Part shown: positions 1 to 5,513 of the stretch, in pieces
Layout of the letters: each line of letters begins with the position of its first letter
How positions within the stretch are numbered: the stretch's first letter is position 1
DNA from: Candidatus Rokuibacteriota bacterium
Lineage (GTDB): Bacteria > Methylomirabilota > Methylomirabilia > Rokubacteriales > CSP1-6
Length of the DNA: 5,606 nucleotides
Assembly: GCA_016177555.1 (NCBI GenBank)
Contig: JACOVB010000206.1
Span: 1 to 5,606 of the forward strand
Direction: 5' to 3'
Position numbers and translations under genes: made by a program
Notes under the pieces: model-generated
The model's database searches: none
What the model was told of the DNA's origin: nothing
Seen by the model: only the letters and a program-made list of their open reading frames with translations

Positions 1-7
1 GAGCCTA

Positions 8-754
8 TCATGCCGGCCGCTGCCGGGCGCCCGTGCCCAGCTCGAGTAGCGTCTGACTGAGCCGCGCGTCCTCGAGGAGCGCCGGGCCCGGGCCGGTCAG
101 CGCCACCTGCCCGGCTTCCAGCAGATAGGCTCGCGTGGCGAGCCGCAAGAGCCGGCGGACGTGCTGCCCGGCTGCCAGGATCGTGATCCCCTCCGAGGTG
201 ATGGCGTGGACAGCCTGGCAGAAGCGGTCGGTGACGCTGCGCGCGAGCCCGAGGAAGGGGTCGTCGAGGCAGAGCAGGCGAGGCCGGGCCATGAGGCCGC
301 GCGCCAGCGCCAGCATTTGCTGCTCGCCTCCCGAGAGCAGCCGCGCCGGCGCGCTGTGCTTGTCCTGCAGGATCGGGAAGAGGCGCAGGATGGTGCGCAG
401 TGTCTCCTCGCGGCGCGCGCGGGGCCCCGGGAGGAAGGCGCCCAGTTCCAGGTTCTCCCTCACCGACAGCGGGCCGAAGAGGCGGCGCCCTTCGGGGATG
501 AGGGTGAGGCCCCGGGCGGCGATGGCGTATGGGGGCAGCCCGTCGATGCGCTCGCCGTCCAGGTTGATCTCCCCGCTCGTCACCGGCAGGAGGCCGGCGA
601 GCGCGTTCAGCAGCGTGGACTTCCCGGCGCCGTTGGGGCCGACCAGCGCGACGAACTCGCCCGCGCGCACCTCCAGCGAGAGGCCGCGCAGCACGGTCAG
701 ATCGTCGTAGCCCGCGTGGACGTCCCGGACGGTCAGCAGGAGCGGGGCGCTCAC
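8..754 (-). CDS. livF: Branched-chain amino acid-type ABC transporter ATP-binding protein LivF
   Basis: This is the second nucleotide-binding subunit of a HAAT importer; it pairs with LivG under the LivHM membrane dimer and hydrolyses ATP. At 248 residues it is near the usual 233-240, with a slightly long tail. Visible motifs are Walker A GPNGAGKST (39-47), the LivF-type Q-loop region LIPEGRRLF (85-93) and signature LSGGEQQ (140-146). Walker B is LLCLDD (160-165), where Asp165 stands at the usual catalytic Glu. The switch region reads AAGQH (194-198), where LivF proteins normally have VEQN. The start is GTG at 754, one nucleotide after the livG TAG. A strong GAGGAGGAG lies 7 nt upstream inside the livG tail. 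The gene ends in tandem TGA TAG stops. It is last in the livHMGF run. Family assignment is firm, but full ATPase competence is uncertain. Confidence 0.95.
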   Translation of the reverse strand: MSAPLLLTVRDVHAGYDDLTVLRGLSLEVRAGEFVALVGPNGAGKSTLLNALAGLLPVTSGEINLDGERIDGLPPYAIAARGLTLIPEGRRLFGPLSVRENLELGAFLPGPRARREETLRTILRLFPILQDKHSAPARLLSGGEQQMLALARGLMARPRLLCLDDPFLGLARSVTDRFCQAVHAITSEGITILAAGQHVRRLLRLATRAYLLEAGQVALTGPGPALLEDARLSQTLLELGTGARQRPA

Positions 755-755
755 C

Positions 756-1487
756 CTAACGCTCCTCCTCGCCCAGATAGGCGGCGGCGACCCGTGGCGA
801 GGCCAGCACGGCTGGCGGCGGCCCGTCCACCACGATCTGGCCCTGATCGAGGACGAGCATGCGGTCGGCCACCTGCGCGAGCAGGCCGAAGGAGTGCTCC
901 ACGGCGAAGATGGTCATGCCGCGCTCGCGCAGGCGGGCGTAGAAGAGCACCACCTCCTCGCGCCCCTTCGGCGACAGCCCCGAGGCCAGTTCGTCCAGCA
1001 GGAGCAGCGCCGGCCGGCTCGAGAGCGCCACGGCCAGCTCGAGCCGCTTCATCTCGCCGAGAGACAGGGCCGCGGCGCGCGCGCCGGCCTTGTCCGCGAG
1101 CCCGACGAGCCCCAGCAACCGCTCCGCCTCGGCGCGGCGGGCGGCCGCCCGCCGATAGCGGTGGCGGGTCCGGAAGGTCACACCCACCAGGACGCTGTCG
1201 AGCACGCTGAGCCCCGCGAAGGGGCGCGGGATCTGGAAGGTGCGGCCGATGCCGAGCCGTCCGGCCACCCACGGCGGTCCGCCCGTGATGCGCTGCCCGC
1301 GGAACCACACCTCCCCCGAGGTGGGGCGCAGGAGCCCCCCGAGGACGTTGAAGAGCGTGGACTTCCCCGAGCCGTTGGGCCCGAGGAGCCCCACCACCTC
1401 GCGCTCCTCGATGGCCACGTCCACACCGCGGAGCGCGGAGAGTCCGCCGAAGGCCACGCTGACGCCGCGCCCCTCAAGGATGGGCAC
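756..1487 (-). CDS. livG: Branched-chain amino acid-type ABC transporter ATP-binding protein LivG
   Basis: This is the first ATPase subunit of the HAAT importer, on the cytosolic face of the membrane with LivF. Its 243 residues are close to the usual 250-260. Walker A is GPNGSGKST (36-44), and the Q-loop IGRTFQIPRPF (80-90) is typical of LivG. The signature is LSLGEMKRLE (141-150) in place of the more common LSYGQQR form. Walker B is LLLLDE (161-166) with the catalytic Glu present, and the H-loop VEHS (196-199) contains His198. All catalytic elements are therefore intact, unlike those of its partner LivF. The start is GTG at 1487, supported by AGGGG 8 nt upstream and by the conserved N-terminus MPILEGRGVSVAFGG. 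It overlaps the end of livM by 14 nt, which suggests translational coupling. Confidence 0.95.
   Translation of the reverse strand: MPILEGRGVSVAFGGLSALRGVDVAIEEREVVGLLGPNGSGKSTLFNVLGGLLRPTSGEVWFRGQRITGGPPWVAGRLGIGRTFQIPRPFAGLSVLDSVLVGVTFRTRHRYRRAAARRAEAERLLGLVGLADKAGARAAALSLGEMKRLELAVALSSRPALLLLDELASGLSPKGREEVVLFYARLRERGMTIFAVEHSFGLLAQVADRMLVLDQGQIVVDGPPPAVLASPRVAAAYLGEEER
762..770 (-). promoter_or_regulatory. Strong ribosome-binding site for livF within the livG tail
   Basis: On the minus strand GAGGAGGAG is followed by 7 nt and then GTG at 754. The same bases encode the Glu run near the C-terminus of LivG. The site confirms the GTG start and could let livF be translated more strongly than expected for a last gene. 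Confidence 0.7.
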
Positions 1488-2421
1488 GGCGCCCGCCCCT
1501 CCGGAGGCCGGCGAGGCCCCCGGGCAGATAGAGGATGACGGCGATGAGCGCCAGCGCGTAGCCGACCTGGTGCAGGGCGGGCAGGAGCGGGTGCAGCACG
1601 AGCTCGCTCAGCAGGTACAGCGCGATGGCGGCGGCTGCGGGGCCCAGGAGCGTGTGGAGCCCCCCGAAGGTGGCCATGACCAGCGGCAGGATCGAGTAGT
1701 GGCGGCTGAAGACAAGATCGGGCTCCACCACGCGCACCACGTGGGCGTAGAGGCCGCCGCAGAGTGCGGTGACCAGACCCGAGAGCGCGAACGCGAGCAG
1801 GGTCCAGGGCAGGGGGCGCAGCCCCAGCAGGCTGGCGCGCTCCTCCTCCTCGCGCAGCGCAGCGAAGGCCAGCCCCACGCGGCTCCGGCGAATCAGCGCG
1901 AAGAGCCCGAGCGCCGCGCCCAGCAGCGCCAGCGCGAGATAGTACGCCCCCGCCCGCCCCTCCGTGATCGGGCGGGGCAGCCAGGGGAGCACGGGCAGGG
2001 CGGGGATGCCGGCGAGACCCGCGCCGCCGCCCGTCACCTCGCTCCAACTGAGCGCGAGCCCGCGCAGGAGCTCGGCGCAGGCCAGAGTGCCCAGCGCGAG
2101 ATAGGCGCCCCGGAGCCTGGTGGAGAGGAGCCCGACCCCCGCGGCGCCCGCGGCGCCCGCGAGCCCGCCGAGGGCGATGGCGGCCCACGGCGAGAGCCCG
2201 CCGAGAGAGGCCAGCGCCGCGCCGTAGGCACCCAGTCCGAAGAACGCGGCGTGCCCGAAGGAGATCGGCCCCGCATAGGCCAGCAGGTTCCACGCCGAGG
2301 CCACGGCGGCGAGAAGAAAAGCCGTGGAGAGCAGAAAAAGATAGTACGGGTGAAATCCAAGGGCCGGGGGCACGGCGGCGAGCACGCCCACGCCGAGGAG
2401 CGCCGCGAGCCCGCTGCGCAT
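1474..2421 (-). CDS. livM: Branched-chain amino acid-type ABC transporter permease LivM
   Basis: This is an inner-membrane permease of 315 residues that forms the translocation path with LivH. It is strongly hydrophobic throughout, with several membrane segments, beginning with two at roughly 5-22 and 28-48. LivM hallmarks are SFGHAAFFGLGAY (54-66), TRLRGAYLALGTLACAE (101-117), the cytosolic coupling loop SRVGLAFAALREEEERASL (180-198) that should contact the ATPases, and TFGGLHTLLGPAAAA (251-265). The start is ATG at 2421, sharing one base with the livH stop (TGATG). No clear Shine-Dalgarno sequence precedes it, so coupling to livH translation is likely. An adjacent frame stays open antisense to livH, up to 3240, but that extension is a GC-rich shadow; protein homology to LivM begins around this ATG. 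A short AT-rich codon patch lies in an early membrane segment. Confidence 0.94.
   Translation of the reverse strand: MRSGLAALLGVGVLAAVPPALGFHPYYLFLLSTAFLLAAVASAWNLLAYAGPISFGHAAFFGLGAYGAALASLGGLSPWAAIALGGLAGAAGAAGVGLLSTRLRGAYLALGTLACAELLRGLALSWSEVTGGGAGLAGIPALPVLPWLPRPITEGRAGAYYLALALLGAALGLFALIRRSRVGLAFAALREEEERASLLGLRPLPWTLLAFALSGLVTALCGGLYAHVVRVVEPDLVFSRHYSILPLVMATFGGLHTLLGPAAAAIALYLLSELVLHPLLPALHQVGYALALIAVILYLPGGLAGLRRGGRRAHP
1496..1500 (-). promoter_or_regulatory. Ribosome-binding site for livG inside livM
   Basis: On the minus strand AGGGG lies 8 nt before GTG at 1487, within the last codons of livM. It supports the GTG start and the 14-nt livM/livG overlap. Confidence 0.55.
2141..2158. 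repeat. Short in-frame tandem repeat in livM (9 bp x 2)
   Basis: GCGGCGCCC occurs twice in direct tandem. It lies in livM and encodes the Gly/Ala-rich stretch GLAGAAGAAGVG around residues 86-97, in a membrane segment. Slippage would add or remove three residues without shifting the frame. It is most simply explained by GC-rich coding of Gly and Ala. Confidence 0.5.
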
Positions 2422-3290
2422 CAGTGCGCGTGCCCGCGGGCGAGGCCGCCCGAGCGGGCCAGGAGGGAGCCCAGCAGCATGAGGGCCACGACGGGCTCGC
2501 GCCACCCCGGTCCCCACCCCGTGACCGTGAGCGCCTCGATCATCCCCAGGAGCAACCCGGCCAGCAGCACGCTCCTGAGGTGTCCGACGCCGGCCCAGAT
2601 GCTGAGGACGATGGCCATGAGGGTCAGCTCCACGCCCGCCGCCGGGTGGACGTAGTGGAGCGTCGCGAAGAGGACGCCCGTGGCCCCCGAGAGCCCGAGC
2701 GCCAGGAGAAAGGTGCTGCGCCGGGCGCCGTCCACGTTGATGCCGACGAGCGCGGCGGCCTGGGGGTCGATGCTCGTGGCGCGGACGGCCTGGCCCCAGC
2801 GCGTGCGCGTGAGCGCGAGCCAGAGGAGCCCCACCACCGCGAGCGCCGCTGCCGCGGCCAGGACCCGGCCGCGATTGAGCGCGAGCGTGCCGAGCTGGAG
2901 GCTCGCGCCGAGGGTGCTCTCGGCGATCAACCGGTACTCGCCGCGCCAGATGGCGCGCATGACGGTCTGGAGCAGGAGCGACAGCCCGAAGGTGAGCACC
3001 AGGCTCGAGAGCTCCTTCGGCTCCGGGGTGCGCTTCAGGAGCCAGTCCCACATGAGCGCCGCCGGCGCGAGCGCCAGCGCAGCCACGGGGAGGAGCAGGA
3101 CGGGGGAGAGCCCCGCCGCGGCCCAGAGCGAGTAGCCGACGTAGCCGCCGAGAACGACCAGATCGCCGTGGGCCAGGTTCAGCGACCGGCTCACCCCGAG
3201 GATCATCGAGAAGCCGAGAGCCATCAGCGCGTAGAAACATCCCAGCAGGGCGCCGGAGACGAGGGCCTGGACGAGCGAGGCCAGCGACAG
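2421..3290 (-). CDS. livH: Branched-chain amino acid-type ABC transporter permease LivH, probable CTG start
   Basis: This is the inner-membrane permease partner of LivM and the first gene of the livHMGF run. Hallmarks, numbered from the proposed start, are the first helix LVQALVSGALLGCFYALMAL (6-25), SLNLAHGDLVVLGGY (36-50), the coupling loop VRATSIDPQAAALVGIN (169-185) and IWAGVGHLRSVLLAGLLLG (231-249). The first ATG, at 3224, would give 267 residues, cut the first helix in half, and has no Shine-Dalgarno sequence. Reading upstream gives LSLASLVQALVSGALLGCFY, which aligns with the E. coli LivH N-terminus as I recall it. The frame holds no ATG, GTG or TTG above 3224 as far as about 3374. CTG at 3290 has GAGGAG 8 nt upstream and gives 289 residues, the normal family length. 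I therefore place the start there; a base error in the sequence is the alternative. Family is certain, the exact start is not. Confidence 0.9.
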   Translation of the reverse strand: MSLASLVQALVSGALLGCFYALMALGFSMILGVSRSLNLAHGDLVVLGGYVGYSLWAAAGLSPVLLLPVAALALAPAALMWDWLLKRTPEPKELSSLVLTFGLSLLLQTVMRAIWRGEYRLIAESTLGASLQLGTLALNRGRVLAAAAALAVVGLLWLALTRTRWGQAVRATSIDPQAAALVGINVDGARRSTFLLALGLSGATGVLFATLHYVHPAAGVELTLMAIVLSIWAGVGHLRSVLLAGLLLGMIEALTVTGWGPGWREPVVALMLLGSLLARSGGLARGHAH

Positions 3291-3298
3291 GGTGGGAG

Positions 3299-3304
3299 CT
3301 CCTC
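3299..3304 (-). promoter_or_regulatory. Shine-Dalgarno site that sets the livH CTG start
   Basis: On the minus strand GAGGAG is followed by 8 nt and then CTG at 3290. This is near-ideal spacing, and no ATG, GTG or TTG in the livH frame lies at a usable distance. The site therefore points to initiation at CTG 3290 and not at ATG 3224, which is 66 nt further downstream without a ribosome-binding site. Confidence 0.65.
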
Positions 3305-3312
3305 GGGTGTCG

Positions 3313-3318
3313 TAGAAT
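3313..3318 (+). promoter_or_regulatory. Possible -10 element for the propeller gene
   Basis: TAGAAT matches TATAAT at five of six positions and lies about 67 nt upstream of the ATG at 3385. No convincing -35 hexamer sits 16-18 nt before it, so the promoter would be weak or activator-dependent. Initiation would fall near 3325, within a few bases of the predicted leftward liv start, making the two promoters mutually interfering. Confidence 0.25.
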
Positions 3319-3354
3319 GGAAAACAGCCCTCCGGATGGTAGCGTCCGGAAAAC
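3319..3354. repeat. Two direct GGAAAAC repeats in the divergent intergenic region
   Basis: GGAAAAC occurs at 3319-3325 and again at 3348-3354, 29 bp apart in the same orientation, or about 2.8 helical turns. They interleave with the TCCGGA pair, the second copy overlapping TCCGGA. They stand out in a GC-rich window. Either a second regulator half-site or chance in an AT-richer spacer would explain them. Confidence 0.3.
3331..3350. repeat. Paired TCCGGA palindromes over the liv promoter (candidate operator)
   Basis: Two copies of the self-palindromic hexamer TCCGGA lie at 3331-3336 and 3345-3350, 8 nt apart, with starts 14 bp apart. One abuts the -10 box of the proposed liv promoter and the other lies in its spacer. 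They could be a regulator-binding site, or form a 6-bp stem with an 8-nt loop in the leader of a rightward transcript. No regulator gene is visible in the window. Confidence 0.4.
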
Positions 3355-3364
3355 CGAAGGTCAA
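3336..3364 (-). promoter_or_regulatory. Probable sigma70-type promoter of the livHMGF operon
   Basis: On the minus strand TTGACC (3364-3359, five of six to consensus) is separated by exactly 17 nt from TACCAT (3341-3336, four of six). Initiation would fall near 3329, leaving a leader of about 40 nt before the GAGGAG site and CTG 3290. The match was found by eye; the good -35 box, ideal spacing and placement directly upstream of the first gene support it. Confidence 0.55.
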
Positions 3365-3373
3365 GGAAAGTGC

Positions 3374-3377
3374 AGGG
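3374..3377 (+). promoter_or_regulatory. Ribosome-binding site choosing ATG 3385 for the propeller gene
   Basis: AGGG is followed by 7 nt and then ATG at 3385. The alternative in-frame GTG at 3370 has AAGGA only 2 nt before it, too close for good initiation. This favours ATG 3385, whose product begins MPRLYVATVGDG, the first propeller strand. Confidence 0.45.
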
Positions 3378-3384
3378 CGATCTG

Positions 3385-4302
3385 ATGCCGAGACTCTACG
3401 TGGCGACGGTGGGGGACGGGCTGTTCAGGAGCGACGACCTCGGATCGAGCTGGACCAAGGAGCCGGGCCTCGCGCCAACGGCGCGGCTCTACTCCCTCTG
3501 CGCCGCATCGGGCGAGCTCCTGGTGGGCGGCGAGGGACGCATCTTCCGCTACGGCGAGCGCGCGTGGACCGAGCTCGCGCTGCCGGCGCCCGACACCCAG
3601 GTGTGGTCGCTCGCGGCGATGGATGGGGTCATCCTCGCCGGCACGCGGCCGCTGGGGTTCTTCCGCTCTGACGACGGTGGCCGCCGCTGGGAGTCCCTGT
3701 CCTTTCCTGTGACTCCGGGAGCGCCGCAGCCTCACACGCCCCGCATCACCGCGCTGCTGCCCAGCCCCTGGGTGGCCGGCGAGGTGTGGGCGGGAGTCGA
3801 GGTCGGGGGCGTCTTCGCCAGCAGCGACGGTGGCCGGAGCTGGAGCGCGGCGAACGAGGACATCCCGTCGCTGGACGTCCACGGGCTGGCCTGGTCCTCC
3901 GGCGGCATCCTGCTGGCGGCCACTCCTCGCGGTGTCGCCATGTGGCGGAGCGCGCGCTGGATGGAGGGCGTCTTCGAGCCCGCGGATCGCTACTGCCGCG
4001 CCCTGGCGGCCCGCCCCGACAATCCGGGGATGCTCTACTGCGGCTTCGGCGATGGGCCGCCGGGCACGCGCGGGGAGATCGCGCTGTCGACTGACGGGGG
4101 ACGCTCCTGGCGCGCGTCGGGCATGCTGTCGGACACCGGCGGCACGATCTGGTCGGTGGCCACGGCGGCGGATGCGGCGGGCCTCGTGCTGGCGTGCTCC
4201 ATCTCGGGCAAGGTGTTCGTCAGTCTCGACGGGTGCGCCTCCACCAGGCCCGTCCTCACGACGGGCTCCGAGACGCGCGCCGTCGCGTGCCTCGCCGAGT
4301 AG
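3385..4302 (+). CDS. Seven-repeat Asp-box (BNR-like) beta-propeller protein
   Basis: This is a 305-residue protein built almost wholly of WD40/YVTN/BNR-type repeats. Four Asp boxes fit S-x-D-x-G-x-x-W: SDDLGSSW (16-23), SDDGGRRW (95-102), SSDGGRSW (146-153) and STDGGRSW (235-242). Degenerate equivalents occur at FRYGERAW (54-61), MWRSARW (186-192) and VSLDGCAS (279-286). Each follows a short strand of the form hydrophobic-x-G, for example VATVGDGLFR, LVGGEGRIFR and WAGVEVGGVFA. The period of about 40-50 residues gives seven blades, so the repeats fill the chain with no extra domain. No signal peptide or membrane segment is seen, so a cytosolic location is likely. Annotation pipelines often label such proteins exo-alpha-sialidase, but no Arg triad or RIP motif is apparent and I do not infer enzyme activity. 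The gene lies opposite to the transport genes on both sides. Its function is unknown; GTG 3370 would add five residues. Confidence 0.85.
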   Translation: MPRLYVATVGDGLFRSDDLGSSWTKEPGLAPTARLYSLCAASGELLVGGEGRIFRYGERAWTELALPAPDTQVWSLAAMDGVILAGTRPLGFFRSDDGGRRWESLSFPVTPGAPQPHTPRITALLPSPWVAGEVWAGVEVGGVFASSDGGRSWSAANEDIPSLDVHGLAWSSGGILLAATPRGVAMWRSARWMEGVFEPADRYCRALAARPDNPGMLYCGFGDGPPGTRGEIALSTDGGRSWRASGMLSDTGGTIWSVATAADAAGLVLACSISGKVFVSLDGCASTRPVLTTGSETRAVACLAE

Positions 4303-4317
4303 GACCGCCGGCGGCCG

Positions 4318-4332
4318 GGGCGCTCAGCGCCC
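4318..4332. terminator. GC-rich hairpin between convergent genes, possible weak terminator
   Basis: GGGCGC (4318-4323) and GCGCCC (4327-4332) form a perfect 6-bp stem whose 3-nt loop, TCA, is the binding-protein stop codon read on the minus strand. A separate 10-bp palindrome CCGCCGGCGG (4305-4314) lies beside it. The position between two convergent genes suits a bidirectional 3'-end structure. Neither strand shows a T-tract, so intrinsic termination is doubtful and RNA stabilisation or a Rho-dependent end is equally possible. Confidence 0.35.
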
Positions 4333-5508
4333 GGGGTGGACGGCGGGCGCCGTGGCGCGCTCCCTCGGATAGACGACGACATGGCGGCCGTCCTGGATCT
4401 GGACGATCACCCGCTCGTAGAACAGCGGCTCGCCGCGCTCGTCGAACTTGACCCGTCCCAGCGGCGTCTCGAGATCCACCGCGGCCAGGGCGTCGCGCGC
4501 ACTTTCCCCCGAGATCGGCATGCCCCGGCGCGCCAGCCCTTCGAGGGCGGCCAGGAGCGCGCGGGCGGCAGCATAGCCGTGCATGCTCAGCGGGACGGGC
4601 GGGCTCCCGAACCGCTTCGCGTAGGCGTCGATGAACGCCCGGGAGTCGGCGTCGCGGCCTCCCAGCGTGACGCCCGGCTGCCAGGAGGTCGTCCCGTACA
4701 GCCCCTCGCTGGCCGGGCCGAGGTCACGGATCACGTTCGGGAACTCCATGCCGAAGGCTCCCAGGAAGGCCCTGATCCGGATCCCCCCCTGCGTCATCTG
4801 GCGCACCAGGAGCAGGTGATCGGCGAAGAACGTGTCCGACAGGAGGACGTCGGCCCGCTGGTCTCGGACGCGCGCCAGGAGCGGGGTGAAGTCCGAGAGG
4901 CCGGGGCTGAACGGCTCGAAGACCACCACCCGGATCCCCGTGCGCTCGAAGAGGTCCTTCTGGCGGCGGGCGAGCTGCGAGGCCCCGGGCGTCTGCGAGT
5001 ACAGGATGGCCACGCGCTCGGCCTTGAAGATCTCTTGGATGATGCCCGTCGTCACCCGGACATAGGCGTTGAGGCTCGAGATGCGGAAGAAGTGGCGGTT
5101 GCCGCGCTGGGTGAGCCGCTCGTCGAGGGAGGCCGTGGCCAGATAGGGGACGCGGGCCCGATCGGCGACCTCCCCGATGGGCCCCACCAGGCTGTCCACG
5201 TACCCGCCGATCAGCGCCACGGCCCGCTGGCGGCCCGTGAGCTCCTCGGCGGCCGCCAGCGCCCGCTCGGGTTTGCCCTCGTCGTCGCGGGAGATGAGCG
5301 AAACGGGACGGCCGCCGATTCCGCCGCGCGCGTTCTGCTCCTCGACAGCGAGGACGATGCCCTGGTGGATGCTCTGCCCCTGGAGTGCCAAGGCGCCGGT
5401 GCGCGGGTTGATCTCCCCGATGACGAGGGGCTCGGCGGCCCGGGCGGGCCAGGCGCCCGCCGCGCCCAGGCCGACCAGAAGCGCCAGGGCGGCGACGAGG
5501 GGCCCCAT
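4324..5508 (-). CDS. LivJ/LivK-type ABC transporter substrate-binding protein
   Basis: This is a secreted type-1 periplasmic binding protein (Peripla_BP_6, HAAT class) of 394 residues that would deliver ligand to LivHM. Residues 1-24 form a signal peptide with a long hydrophobic core and an AxA site, ARA|AEP; it has no Cys at the cleavage site, so it is not a lipoprotein. The mature N-terminus PLVIGEINPRTGALALQGQS (27-46) is the classic family start. It is followed by IHQGIVLAVEEQNARGGIGG (47-66), ALIGGYVDSLVGPIGEVADR (98-117) and PYLATASLDERLT (121-133). The second lobe includes VAILYSQTPGASQLARR (166-182). The C-terminal part has HGYAAARALLAALE (310-323) and PLGRVKFDERGEP (349-361). ATG 5508 is the only ATG, GTG or TTG in frame nearby. 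It lies 5 nt past the upstream ATPase stop without a clear Shine-Dalgarno site, suggesting coupled translation. The ligand cannot be told from sequence; an amino acid, amide or aromatic acid is possible. Confidence 0.92.
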   Translation of the reverse strand: MGPLVAALALLVGLGAAGAWPARAAEPLVIGEINPRTGALALQGQSIHQGIVLAVEEQNARGGIGGRPVSLISRDDEGKPERALAAAEELTGRQRAVALIGGYVDSLVGPIGEVADRARVPYLATASLDERLTQRGNRHFFRISSLNAYVRVTTGIIQEIFKAERVAILYSQTPGASQLARRQKDLFERTGIRVVVFEPFSPGLSDFTPLLARVRDQRADVLLSDTFFADHLLLVRQMTQGGIRIRAFLGAFGMEFPNVIRDLGPASEGLYGTTSWQPGVTLGGRDADSRAFIDAYAKRFGSPPVPLSMHGYAAARALLAALEGLARRGMPISGESARDALAAVDLETPLGRVKFDERGEPLFYERVIVQIQDGRHVVVYPRERATAPAVHPGR

Positions 5509-5513
5509 GACCG

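Noticed and set aside
1..7. Terminator after livF
   Set aside because: Only seven bases remain before the window edge, so nothing can be judged beyond the tandem stop codon.
161..1210. Long plus-strand open frame (349 codons) opposite livF and livG
   Set aside because: Its product is a low-complexity Arg/Ala/Pro/Gly string with no domain, and the minus strand encodes full ABC ATPases. It is a shadow typical of high-GC DNA.
1240..2655. Plus-strand open frame of 471 codons opposite livM and livH
   Set aside because: It is rich in Glu, Arg, Gly, Gln and Pro, with no recognisable fold, and it spans the antisense of two clear permease genes.
2422..3240. Upstream extension of the livM frame to 588 codons
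   Set aside because: The added part is an Arg/Ala/Gly-rich antisense-type string overlapping livH. LivM homology begins at the ATG at 2421.
2424..3671. Plus-strand open frame running across livH and into the propeller gene
   Set aside because: It has a charged low-complexity composition, crosses the promoter region and conflicts with two well supported genes.
3385..4302. Propeller protein as a true sialidase
   Set aside because: Asp boxes occur in many non-enzymatic propellers. No secretion signal, RIP motif or Arg triad could be seen.
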